A DNA stretch of 64,000 nt, from positions 62,001-126,000 of the forward strand of contig JAPYMA010003033.1 of NCBI GenBank assembly GCA_035041965.1. Reading direction: 5' to 3'. This DNA comes from Anisakis pegreffii (Eukaryota; Nematoda; Chromadorea; Rhabditida; Anisakidae). Shown here piece after piece: positions 49,700 through 60,945 of the stretch. Both the position numbers and the translations under genes were made by a program. The notes under the pieces were generated by a model that saw nothing but the letters and a program-made list of their open reading frames with translations, was not told the origin of the DNA and ran no database searches. Position 1 is the stretch's first letter, and every line of letters begins with the position of its first letter.

Positions 49700-50525
49700 T
49701 ATTGCTGAATCGAGACGATATTGTAGAGCGAAACTAATTAAACGCAATCAATGCATTATGCTCTACGTTCATGGCATCGCATCGAATAATTTATGATAAG
49801 TATCGACAAGTGAATCTGTCACGATTCACGATTCTAATCCACTGCAACCAAACACCAATTACGCTAAATAAGCCTAAGCGCAGCATCAGAAAATTTTACT
49901 GACAATGAGAATTTCAATGGTTTCATAGAATCGCCGCAATAAATTGCAATACGCACTCCATGCAAGATCATCGCGATTCATTGCAATTTTTTCGGCGAAT
50001 TTCTCTCTTTCCGTTCACCCATGCGATGTATCCGTTGCTTCGAGCAAATTAATTTCATTTTCCAATTTCTAGTTTTCTCCTCGCTTCTCGCAAACGCGAA
50101 CGTTTCCATATAAAATTCATTTGTCCTTTAAACGACCTAAAACAGTGATAATGTTGATGAACAATGTTGGTATGACATTCGTTGCAGAGGCAGGAAACTA
50201 TTTCGATGAGAATTAAATGTTTGGTAATTTTAGGGCTGAAGAAGTGGAATTGATAGGTTTCTGCATAGGAAGTGATAATTGGGAGGTGCTTATCGGTGAA
50301 AAGTTCTTCAACAGTTGTAGCTGAATTGATATGTTCGAAAATTTGTTGTTGATGTCATTAAACTCGTCGCATTTCAATTATACTCACGGAATGAGGTGGG
50401 ACGTCGTCATACTCAGTAGGATATGTGTGGATAAACAGAGCTATCGATAGCATGTTTTAGTGTAGAATGTCACTAGTGCTTACATTGGATACACATTCCC
50501 AATGATGCATTTCGATGCGGTATTG

Positions 50526-50786
50526 TCACGTGTGAATGACACATATGAGGTTCGTGTCATCCTTAGTCGAGATTAGACTCGCTGAAGTTTTCTGAATGAA
50601 TTCATTTAGCATTTTCACTCTTCTTATCACATTTATCATTGTTATCTCATTCATGTTTATTTCAAATTCTCTTGATACTACATTCCAAATCTGATTAATG
50701 TAATTAGTGAAACTGCATGTGAACTTTTCAATTATAACGTTATTGTTTGTGTTTATTACTTGGAGATCGAGTGGTTGTTTTGTCAA
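50526..50786 (-). other. Open frame of 86 codons
   Basis: A - strand frame rich in Asn, Ile, Thr and Lys runs to a TGA. CTCGATCTCCAAG is a poor acceptor at its start. The composition fits coding sequence or plain A+T-rich chance. No family was recognised. Confidence 0.2.
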
Positions 50787-50975
50787 TCGCAGTGAGCGAT
50801 CGATGGAACATTTTTTAAATTTGGGTTACGATTATTTGTTGGAATGATATTTGGCTACAATTAAGTATGCAAAGTATTCACGGCAACTAATTAATTACTC
50901 GGTTGTGCTCGGTTGGCCTGCTCGCCTGACCAGCCAGCGGGGTGGCGTAAATTGAGGCTAAAACAATGTGCGCGG

Positions 50976-51051
50976 AAACATTGCGAGCATTGTGGCCAGC
51001 AATGTTACAAACTCAGTTTGATAGCCTGGCCAGTCCAGGTAATCCAGGTAT
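50976..51051. repeat. Dispersed repeat, copy B
   Basis: This is the second copy of the sequence at 30113-30176: GGCCAGCAATGTTACAAAC, GATAGCCTGG, CCAGGTAATCCAGGTAT. It is preceded by a G+C-rich 70 bp (GCCTGCTCGCCTGACCAGCC) that may belong to the same element. It ends in TATATAAAC, which could act as a TATA box for the gene that starts just downstream. Confidence 0.7.
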
Positions 51052-51113
51052 ATAAACTCCTAGGCATTTGAACAATGCATTTACTGTCAAATTGATGTTC
51101 CACTTTCATTTAG

Positions 51114-51367
51114 GCACGAGCGCATTACTATTTATCACGCTCACACTGTTTACAATGTTTCAGAATCGCAAACGCTCATTCAGCGCCGAAAGGTGCTTAG
51201 ATATTCATGATGTGTGTTTGTGTGCTTGTTGACACGTTGATGAAAGTTGTTGTTTGGTTGTGACCGAGCGCTTTTCAGCCGTACCGATCGGTGTAAACGA
51301 TGACACTTTGGAAGACATTCATTTTAATGAGTACATTTGCAAAGCGTTATTTGAACCGGATTACTAG
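51114..51367 (+). CDS. Partial gene, last two exons, unknown product
   Basis: Exon 51114-51192 (acceptor CACTTTCATTTAG) joins exon 51279-51367 (acceptor CGAGCGCTTTTCAG) across an 86-bp intron with matching phase (G|CC). The last exon reads VPIGVNDDTLEDIHFNEY and ends LFEPDY before TAG. It is acidic and compact, clearly protein-like, but the family was not recognised. An inner acceptor at 51163 would shorten the first exon in the same frame. Upstream exons were not found. Confidence 0.5.
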
Positions 51368-52270
51368 TCGAGTGTCGATCCAAGCATTCTTTTTCTCGAA
51401 TTGGGCGTATTCGTTCGCCTATAAAATGCAAAGTTCACTGATGCCACTCTATAAAATATACTCACTAAAAATGTGATCGTCTAGTCTTATGCACTTGCAG
51501 CAATTGCTTCGTTTACCTTTAAGCAGCACTTAACAGCTCTTTAGAAATTCATCGTTTCCGTTAGTTAATCCCAAGACAAACTTCTTGCATAGTGATTTTT
51601 AAATGTTTAGCACCTCACCTCTCAATTCATCCTTTATCGCGCTTGCAAATTTGTCTTTTTCGGGCGCCACAGGCGTATGTATCATTAATCAGAAACAGCA
51701 TTAGAGCTGGGAAATTTGTGGATGAAAATATCGAAAATGACAGCTTCACTCATTCGGCCAGTATCATATAGCTAATAAGATTAATTGCATTAGTAAGAGA
51801 GTTTATTTGATTATGGTGAAACGCAAATCTCCGCTATACAAATTCGTTTAAGTGAAACGTGCTGACAAATCAGTAGCTCTAGAAGCAAATATAGAGCATT
51901 CGTTTCATCTCATTGCTCAAATATCTTTTTTTGCGATACTTGTGATTGTCTTGAACAGGTAGAATTTTCAAATCAAGTGATGTCAGAGTCAATACTCTAA
52001 TTTTGATATTCATCGATTGAACATCATCATTTTCATTTCTCCGTTTGATTGATCTGAGATGATCTGAAATCATGGCATGATTATGTGTCTAATGAACTTG
52101 TTGCTATTCAAGTGCTTTCAATATGCTTTCATTCTGTTCCAGTTCAAGTATGCGTACGTTGATTCGCTTTTTGTGCCGATTCAGTTGCGCAATTTGTAAA
52201 ATTCAGTAATAATTTCACAATTGACTATTGTTTTCAGTGAAGAAACTTGCGAAATTGCAACTGATCTTAG

Positions 52271-53779
52271 AGGATGAACTCAAACGATATGAGATTGTCG
52301 TTTCGACGAAAACGAAGTGGTCGCCGCCTACCGTCAACGCCAACTTCAACCATGAGCACACCATCGGCAGTTCGCAATCGAAGCGCTGATCCAAGAGTTT
52401 ATCCGGTGATTCTAACAGTTTCTTTCACCCTTCTGCCTCTCCATTCTCACTTTCCTGTGCAACTTCCCACTAATGCATACCATATTTCCTGTCGTTCACA
52501 ATATCAATAAAAGCAGAAAATTTCGGCATGTTTGCTAGCAATTCAGAACTTATATAGCACTAAATGTTTACTGTATCGCAGCAATTGCATATAGCACTAA
52601 TCATTCCTGTTTCCGCAGCAATTTCCTTTGAGATACAATTCAAACAAGATAGACCGTAATCGTAGTTCTCAAATGAACGTTACAATTGGGACTCCTCACT
52701 CGTTGCTTGCGAAATTTTTTCATCATGATAACTTAGTTTTTGCACTGAAATCTTCATTAGTGAAAAGTTTTAATTGCTTTCATTGAATCGGGACAATAAT
52801 CAATCGGGAATTAATTTGTGTGATTGTTAAATAGTGTAATTAGTCAGGCAAGCAATTTGTGTGTATACGAATGTAATTGCTGACAGCATTCATCATGAAG
52901 TCCTCCAGCAATGATTTCGATATACATTCACACTGAGCAAATCCTGCTGTTGACAATGTTCAGATTAATGAAAGCCATGCATAATGATAGTTGATGCAAA
53001 CAAATTTCATTGACGAGTGTAAAAAACTTCAGTGTAAAAAGAAACTAGCACTAAAAATATATTGTGAAGATTCTGCATAGTCTATTGAGATCAGCAGGAA
53101 TTTGCACAGTCAACTTTTAAACAGCACACATAAACGATTTAAGCTAAAGTTGTTAGCTTGTAAGATGTAATTGAAAATGAAATGATAGGCAAAAAATGTT
53201 GACATGCGAACAGGAGATTTGATTTACCGTCGTCAGCATATAACATTTTACGCAATTCATATGGGAACTGCTATGAAGAGTCAGTCATACAACTTTGCTT
53301 GGGTGCAAATTTTTTGCTAGCAGAACAGGCTGGCTTTTGCGATTTTGAAGAGTTTGGATGAGTTATAGTTTATCTCACAATCTTAAAAGATTATCGAAAA
53401 GATCATTAGACACATTCATCGTTGAACTTTCAAGGGCTACAACAACTATCGTACGCACGATATGCACGACTCATGGGATGATGAACCGGATGAGGTGTTC
53501 GTGAATGTGCGGCGAGACGATCGTTTCGTGGACACACACCGAAGCCTTATCGGTATCAAGTCGATCGATTTAGCGTTAAGGTTAGCTGATTAGTTGATCA
53601 ATTGCGTCGTCACATGCCCGTCTAATGAACACTGTTCATTGAACTCTCGCAGAGTCATCGTGGATTCTATCACGCGATTAGATGGTATCGTGCTACGAAT
53701 GCAACGTGAAAATATGTTTCATGGGCATTTTCACCATCGGAAGTCTCAACAATTTGAACTATTGATAATTGAAGAATAA
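52271..53779 (+). CDS. Three-exon 3' end of an unknown gene
   Basis: Exons are 52271-52405, 53435-53580 and 53653-53779; phases agree (0/0, then AG|A). The first encodes a basic, Ser/Thr/Pro-rich stretch (RRKRSGRRLPSTPTSTMS) that may start at Met 52274. The second is acidic and aromatic (HDSWDDEPDEVFVNVRRDDR). The third gives a helical, coiled-coil-like end (VIVDSITRLDGIVLRMQREN) and a His-rich tail to TAA. The second intron is 72 bp. AATAAA at 53812 supports this as the transcript end. It looks like the cytoplasmic C-terminus of a larger protein or a small soluble protein; I cannot name it. The join of exon 1 to exon 2 is the weaker link: another frame is also open over the first exon. Confidence 0.5.
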
Positions 53780-53811
53780 GTAAATTGAATAAGTAAATAA
53801 TTGAATTTAGC

Positions 53812-53817
53812 AATAAA
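53812..53817 (+). promoter_or_regulatory. Poly(A) signal
   Basis: A canonical AATAAA lies 33 bp after the TAA of the gene ending at 53779. Confidence 0.5.
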
Positions 53818-54469
53818 CTGAACAATTTGAACTGAACAATAACATAGGTCTGCCGAGACCAATGACCTTCTGAGATCAATCAAATTATGATACTGCTTTG
53901 AGCACGCAATCGTTCGAATTCTGGAATAATTTGAACTAAATGAAAGTGTGCAACAATGAGAGCAAGCGTTGTGTGCATAATGCGTTCTCTAGGATCGTAA
54001 TCCAAAATCTTCTTTTTAAACCGCTGAATGATACGAAAGATTCAAAAAGCAAAGCATCTGTCATTGAATTAATAAGGAAGAGAGTGTTTTCGTTGAATGA
54101 GGATTATATCTTACTCGGATCATTTGAGGCATTCCTTCAATCAAAATAATTAAATCCGCGAAGGATGTGTTTGTTGGGTTTGTTGAATAATTGAATTTGT
54201 TGCTTCTTAAGAGCTGCCCATCTCGAGCCAGTATTGTCATAACTAATTTCACATCTTTTCACTCAATTTGATCGAAAATTAGGCTTGGTTTATGACGGAA
54301 AAACGTGCACAATTTATTCATCCTTGAACTAAACACTAATGATGAAGCCAGCCCTAAGCTTCCTTAGAAGGTTTCATAAACGTGAGAGTTTCTTCGGATA
54401 CTTTTCAATAGGCATCATTTCATTCTCTTCAAAACAATGCTAACGTTTCGTCAAGCAAGACATAGCTGA

Positions 54470-54727
54470 GTGACAAGTATACTGAAGATATTTGATCAGC
54501 ATAATGAAGTCAATTCGAGTAGTGCAAAAGCTGAAAATGATTCAGAGAAATCCGAAACCTCTGTGGGAAATTTCGATGACTTTCCCAGCGTGAACATAAA
54601 CAAGAATCACCTTTCTTTAAATGAAGGCAGTCTTGAATTCTTGAAAACTTTCCTCCGTTGTTATAACCAAATATTATTTATCTGTCCAATCATCTCATTG
54701 ATAATCCCTCTACCTACCGCCCCATAA
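54470..54727 (+). other. Open frame, Ser/Asp-rich then hydrophobic
   Basis: 85 codons are open up to a TAA. The first half is charged (AENDSEKSETSVGNFDDF) and the end is a hydrophobic Pro/Ile/Leu stretch. No convincing acceptor was seen. It lies directly upstream of the Penelope-like motif, so it might be element-derived. Confidence 0.25.
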
Positions 54728-54749
54728 TCCCTGACCCTGGATCTGTCCA

Positions 54750-54890
54750 ACGAATGCTTACGACGACCGTCAGTGATTCAACAACGTGTTCCTGAAGATG
54801 GCATAACGCCGAAACGTTGAACTTCGTAAAGAACCATCTCTATTTGCGCTGCTAGTACTTTGTCAATAAAACTATATTACTATTTGATCT
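54750..54890 (+). mobile_element. Penelope-like / hammerhead-like repeat tail
   Basis: CCTGAAGATGGCATAACGCC is followed by GAAACGTTGAACTTC. CTGAAGA (54792-54798), a GGC..GCC stem and GAAA (54811-54814) have the order of a hammerhead core; such CTGAAGA..GCCGAAACG words accompany Penelope-like retroelements. CGTTG after GAAA can pair with CAACG upstream, but there is almost no room for stem I. The segment ends in TTTGTCAATAAAACTATATT. Confidence 0.5.
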
Positions 54891-57420
54891 AGCAGTCTTG
54901 ATGTTAGCACAGTTTTTCCTGCAGCGCCAATTAAGCACAAGATTCATCAGTGGAAATTAACAGAAGTAATCAAAAACATTTCCGATGATCAATTTGAGTC
55001 AATGTAGAGCATTGTATTATCTTCATATCTCACGAAAACTGCTTCTATAATCTTCTGAAATGTGCGGCATTTCGTTCGAGCTGTTATATGCTCTGATTTC
55101 GACAATATACCGCTTTTCAACCAAAAAATTATGATCATTCTCGACTTTTCTACCTATCAAAGAGAATCATTAATGCCTAATTTGAGGAGAATTGACCCAA
55201 TCACGGTTTTTTGTAAACTTCGGCTCCGACTCCAGCTGCTGAAATTCGCCATGTTCCATTCCGGCTGCGGAATAAAACTGTCATGCCAGTAGTGATTCTA
55301 GCTGCTGAATGTTGCTGGGATTTTTTTCGAGAAAGTCAAGAAAACTTTTTGAATCCGAACCTTAAGTATTATTCGAGACCATCGTCAAAGAACTGCTTTC
55401 TCTAGAGTTTCCCTGGTTCGTATAATACAAATTCTGTTCCACAAACATTCACCTTGCTCAGTCTGTTTGCTAGTTAAATGTTGCCACGCCATTTACCTCT
55501 GATTGTTACACCATAAAAATGAGTCTGAAGATATTTATGACGGCGACAAAATGACGGTTGCAGTCTATTCTGCTATAATATTTCTTCGAAATGTCAGTCT
55601 TTCAGAAATTGTTTCTTACTTTAACAGGTGGCATCACATTTAATAGACATTTGCTGTCTGAGATAGGTCATTTGCATTCAGCAATTTTCACACCTCAAAA
55701 ACTCGCTCGACTGAATTCACAAGTCATCATATTTAGTCGACTGAGGCTCGCCTTGCTTCACAAATAAAGCTTCAGTGCGACCTTCAGTACGGCTTCACAT
55801 CATACCAGTTATCACAGCCTCAGTCAAAATGACACGTAGTCGAGCTAATTCTCACGTGTTTGATATTTCTATCTATCAAACCCTCAACAAAAATGTTTCT
55901 CTCACCTAGAACGTTCTCATTAAGCATGATCGTTCACTGCTCAGTTTGAACTACATATTCATATCCCAGCTCAAGAAAGAGTCTCAAATGTTAGTGTGGC
56001 TTCAGCATGAAAGGTTCTGCTCATGCACTCATTATCAGTTATCGCGTATTTTGATTGAAAAAGCACATTTATGATCAAATGATTGCGGACTTTTGATTTG
56101 CATCTTGGAGTTTGCAAAACAAAATTGAAACGTGCAAATTCTCTTAAGTTCTCTTAAGAGAATTCTCTTAAGCATTGTTCACCCACATTATTTGAGATTG
56201 TTACCAGCACTCTTCCGGTTTGTATTATTAGCAAATGATGTTAGCAAACGTAAGATACCGCGACCTGTGCAAATGATCATGATTCATTTGAACTGCTGCT
56301 GCTTGCTTTCAACAACTTATCTGGTGTGTGTAAATGAATCAACCAACCAACCAGTTTAATATTATTACTACACATTCGTCAGTCAGATTATGATGATGAC
56401 GCAAATTGGTGCCGTTGCAAACTCAATCCGGTGTAATAATGAAATTATTTCACCGTCACTGTAATGCTCACTGCTGCTGCTGTTGTTGTTGCTACTGCAT
56501 ACGGTTGTTGTTGTTGCTATTAATAATTAAGGCCTATGACGCACATCGGTACCAGACAACTGTGTTCTGATGCTTGCCACACTTCCTCTCATTACCATCA
56601 TCATGTATGTATCTTCAAAAACACATGTTTACGCTAACAATTTCGAACGTAACCTAACAGCTTCAGCTGCCTTTTAATAACTTGTACTATATCTCTTAGC
56701 ATATCTGAATAAACCAGCTTTCTAATATCTCATCTTCAACTTCAACTCGTCGAAACTCATTTGCTGTTTTGCATCCATTTAAAGTTCGCATTTAAAGTAT
56801 GGTGACTGCCATCGCTTATGATTATATCAAGGATAATGTGTTCATTTCTGAGCACGTATCTTGAAGTAGAGAAATTCTTTTTTTTAAACATATCTTAGCC
56901 AGTAAATAAACAGTCCAGTTCAAATCATCATAGCATTAATATCGCCATGAATTGCTCTCAAATTGGCATTATTCTTCTCACTCAAATTAATCAACTGTAA
57001 GATAATTCGCTCTCCATCTAATGACTGATTCTGAGTTCGTAGAATGTTGCTGCTGATCTACAGAGCAAAAAGTCGAAAATCTCAGAGAATCTCATGTAAT
57101 CTCAAAGATGGAAAGTTCGAATGATCTCAGTCATGTACCAAGAACATCAATAAACATCTCAATCATGTAACATGCGATCAAAACAGTTGGAAACTTATAG
57201 AACTTTTCATATAGTTAATCATTTCTAAATTATTCTGCAAATTTCTCTCCACGGAATAATTTCCTCAACTTACTCAACCGAACGTATGTAAACACGTCAA
57301 CGTAATGTGACAGAACACGGCAAGAAACATGGCAGTTGCACGTAATGACAGACAAACTTTTTTCATTCATTAATGATTACATGAATGATTAATCACTGAT
57401 GTTGTTTTGAGTGCATTTAG
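54891..57420. other. Mostly non-coding; weak exon candidates
   Basis: A 42-bp segment 56208-56249 sits between a TTGTTACCAG acceptor and an AAAC|GTAAGA donor and is open. A 76-codon frame lies at 55062-55292. At 56464-56520 there is a CTG/TTG trinucleotide run. None links to the gene at 57421 in phase. Confidence 0.25.
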
Positions 57421-58070
57421 TGACACCTTTCAGAAGATGATTTATAATAGAGCGATAAAGCAGCTCACAAGTAAGTGCATAGGCATGCTCAATCACTGTG
57501 TGGAGCATAGAAGATCTCTCGAGACAACAATAACAGCTTCACAATTTGTTCGATTGAAAAACATGCCAACAAACAACCTAACCCTTACTTAACATCTAAT
57601 GAATGATGAGTCCACTGATGGAAAGGCTTGCTCGTGAGCAATGAGCGAACTTCGAACAGAACTTTTATTGAGCCGACTGATTCCTTGTCGCGATCGTAAA
57701 CATTAAGCATCAGCATCTGAAATCCGTCCCATTCTTGTGGGCAACTAACGAGCCGTACCGCAAGTTTCTCGCAAGACCCTGATCTTTTGACCAACTATGA
57801 TCTACGGCGACTGCGTCATCAGCGGATGAAAATCAATTGGTTCCAGCAGATATTGAATTGCAGTGTTCGTTGATTGAGATTATTTGTAGGATATCGAAGC
57901 AACTTTTCATTTGCTTCCTAGATGCCAGAGTTCATCCTGAATCTAAAAAACCGAATCTAACAAACCCTCCAATGAAATTTATCACCAATACATTCGTCTC
58001 ATTCGGTCAGCAACATCAGCTGCACGTCCAATTTCCGTCAGTATCGTTGAACATGAAATACGATCCATGA
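57421..58070 (+). CDS. Partial gene, last two exons, unknown product
   Basis: Exon 57421-57470 (acceptor TTTGAGTGCATTTAG, consensus donor ACAA|GTAAGT) joins exon 57847-58070 (acceptor TCAATTGGTTCCAG) with matching phase (A|CA). The protein end is about 90 residues: DTFQKMIYNRAIKQLT, then a Cys/Ile-rich segment (SLIEIICRISKQLFICFLD), a Pro/Asn loop and a β-rich end FPSVSLNMKYDP before TGA. No family was recognised. The first exon is internal (one base of a split codon at its start), so more exons lie upstream. Confidence 0.5.
57589..57794 (-). other. Antisense C2-like open frame inside an intron
   Basis: On the - strand a frame includes MLMLNVYDRDKESVGSIKV and FEVRSLLTSKPFHQWTHHSL, then a strong donor GTTAA|GTAAGG. 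V-Y-D-x-D/K followed by Gly and a hydrophobic strand resembles the middle of a C2 domain (the inositol-polyphosphate-4-phosphatase type is closest to my eye). It sits in the intron of the + strand gene and has a stop just upstream of its first codon, with only a weak acceptor. It may be a nested exon or chance. Confidence 0.25.
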
Positions 58071-60106
58071 TTTCATTAGTTCCCCTCGACGCACTTTCCT
58101 TCCTTAAGATGTTTGCCCGCTACCAACGCTACTAAGTTTTCACGAGTCATTTCATTTCTGATGCACTCAACTACTTGGAAAACAGACAACACCTAAAAGT
58201 GCAACCAGCAATTTTCCAGTACATGAATATGGCGGTGGGTTGGTTGGTTACTCGTGAAAATAACATGTTACCAATACATGAAAAAACAATTTTTGGTGTA
58301 TTTATGATATCTAAGTGAATGTAAATTGAATCAACATTAACAGTGGTTACTTTCGGCTCGATAAGTGCTATTAAAAGAATTCATATGCGCATACGTTCAC
58401 GCTTCGGAATGCACGATGTTGATAATTCATATGATAATACATCCGCTCATAAAACATGAATAAATTTTAAGAAGTCCAAAATCCGCGTGAACATCGCCAT
58501 TTTTCCGCAGTCACTGTTTCCGAATAGGAAGTGGCAAAAACTTTCATAAATTTTCGTAGATTTTTAAACTTTCAAATTCCTACGGTAATTGCACGTTTTA
58601 TCTGATAATGAAGTGGTTATAAGCGCACTTGCGGAAGCACGCACGTCCGGAGGGAATATGGTTGTCTCTTTTTTGGCAATATAAAACGAATCCTAACCTA
58701 AGCTCAGAATCGACACTCAACATTATATTGACTGCTTCAGCTGTCTTGCTCATGACGGACGAATTGAGCATTGAAAATTATCTTTTGGAATCATTGGCTT
58801 TTCTGAGAATGAATCGTTTTGCTTGACGTATTTGACATAGTGAATTTGACGTATTCGTAGAAAATCTGCTCAAGTGCCAGCTGAGTTTCATCAAAATCCA
58901 ACAACAAATGATGCGATGATACGTGATTTTTGAGCACTTTAGTGCATGACTTTAAAGAAATCACACGTTTTCTTGGAGAACATTTCTCTTGGAAATCACA
59001 CGAAAATCTTCTCATCTCACAAAAACACCAGATCATATTTCGTCGAACCCTCAACAATGCTGTCCGATTGTCTCTTGTGTTCGTTTGATTGTTGATGTGT
59101 TGAATTTATTTGATTTTTGATTGTCATAACAATTTAAGTGTCATTGTTCGACTCCACTGAATGACATACATTCAAATTGTGTCTGCAATCATGACAGATT
59201 CTGCACGCTTCAAAAATTTTAATTCGTGTGAATCTTTTGGACGATCGTCTGCCAGCCAGTACCATATGAATTCTGAACACTTACAGCTAATATCGTTTAG
59301 CTAACAGTGAGAAGGAAGTTCAAATTCATTTTAAGATACAGAATCATCAGTTTTATGCTTCAAATTTTCCGCTATTCAGTGTCACAAATCTATCACTGCT
59401 CACCTGCCAAACTGTTTCAGTTGTGTTTAACCTATTGATTGCAAAGTTTGAAAACAATAAAACGGTGGATAGAAATTTTGAAAACAGCAATCATTCCAAA
59501 GAATGAAAATGGAATAATGCGACTGACTGGTGATAATGAATGAGATATCGCAAAAAATGAGATAAAACAGAAAAGGATAGCGATAAACAGGATAACGAGG
59601 CCGGGAGTATCGAAATGATGTGTGTGTGGGATAATATGCCTGTCACAAATTCACTCATAATTCAATTTGGTACCATGTTCCAAGCCCTCGCCTCATACTG
59701 CTAATGTATGATGAAGCGGTGAGGCGCCACCACCAATAATGTGTTTTCACATAAAATTGTTTTCATAAAATGCAGCCAGCCTATATGTTCCAACCAACGC
59801 ATTCACGAAAGAACAACAAAACAAGCATCCATTTCTAAGCGAACAATAACAACAAGCAAACAGTAGTCATTCTACTGCTAAGTTTTGCGTCAAGCTCTTA
59901 GTTCACCCACCACATAAGATCAGTCAGGACATAGTTTTTTTCGTACAGTCAGTTACGTTCTTCATAGCCTTTGCTTTGTGTGAAATTCTAGCGATTCATT
60001 CCCTTGATATGTCATCTATTTATATACTAGGGCAAATTTATTTCTTGTTCATGTTGAATGAGATCAAAGCAATTAACAGGCGAGAGTTACATTATGATTG
60101 ATTGTA
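58071..60106. other. No supported gene
   Basis: Open frames exist at 58629-58826 (+) and 58791-59057 (-), overlapping on opposite strands. Both look mildly protein-like and neither has paired splice sites. The rest shows nothing. Confidence 0.35.
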
Positions 60107-60278
60107 TTACACTCTGAAGCACAGAGATCGTTCGTTTTTCTTTTGGTGCTGCTGCGATTTCAAACTAGAATGCTCATCATCTTGCAAGGCTTTTCGTTTA
60201 CTGTTACAAACATAAATTTGTCTGCGTTCGACAGATGCCCGCTTCATTGACGTCATAGACGATGTGTGGAAATAAAGA
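60107..60278 (-). CDS. Terminal exon of an unknown - strand gene
   Basis: On the - strand a strong acceptor (CTGCTTTCATTTTCTAG) is followed by one base of a split codon and 56 codons to TAA. The sequence is basic and hydrophilic (SMKRASVERRQIYVCNSKRK, then Gln/His/Lys), like a nuclear or cytoplasmic tail. MKRASVE resembles a basophilic kinase site. AATAAA on the - strand at 60042-60037 lies 65 bp past the stop and supports a 3' end. Upstream exons were not found. Confidence 0.42.
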
Positions 60279-60425
60279 CTAGAAAATGAAAGCAGAAGAG
60301 CATTTTCAAGAAGAAACATACTCGTTAGCCGTTATTAGCCGTCCGTCCGTCCATTGCACATTTCATTATTGGGATTGCATTACTTCACCTTCAAAAGATG
60401 TTCGCTAATAACATTAATAATAATA

Positions 60426-60460
60426 GCAATAATAATAATAATAATAATAACAATAATGAT
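60426..60460. repeat. (AAT)n microsatellite
   Basis: AATAATAATAATAATAATAA and related triplets run here between unremarkable sequence. No function is suggested. Confidence 0.85.
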
Positions 60461-60796
60461 AATGTATTTTGCATCTGAACATTCAGTATTCCAAATTCCC
60501 ATTCCGAGACGCGTTTTCAAATTCACCTATGCAGAAGTTCATTGAACTGAAAAACTGACTCAATAATTCATTTCGTTAATTGCAAATTGCTATTGTTTAT
60601 TTGTCGACCCGATTAACCTTTACATCCTATGATCAATATCTTTTATCTGTTAATTTTAATGAGTGCCGCAAAAAAAGCACAAAAAAGATTAGGTAGGAGA
60701 ATGAGTTTGTTCGAACGGCAGCATCTGCTCCTCTGCTGAATAGAACAATTGGCTCATTGATCGGTCGGTACTTTTTGAATTTTTGGATTTTTTCAG

Positions 60797-60945
60797 CCAT
60801 CAAAATTATTTTCCTAGCGGGCCAGTTGAAGTTTAGTTTTCAACTGGCTGTAGAAGTCCTTGTGTGCAAATGGATGTTGATTGTGAGCTCAATTTCGACA
60901 GGCTCTCAAGATCTGATATTGATAACCAATATGGACAATTGCTAA
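60797..60945 (+). other. Candidate terminal exon, hydrophobic
   Basis: A strong acceptor (TTTTTGGATTTTTTCAG) precedes 48 codons to TAA. They encode IKIIFLAGQLKFSFQLAVEV, a possible membrane segment, then a Ser/Thr-rich end. A 9-bp-arm hairpin (CCAGTTGAA / TTCAACTGG) lies inside. No partner exon was found. Confidence 0.25.
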
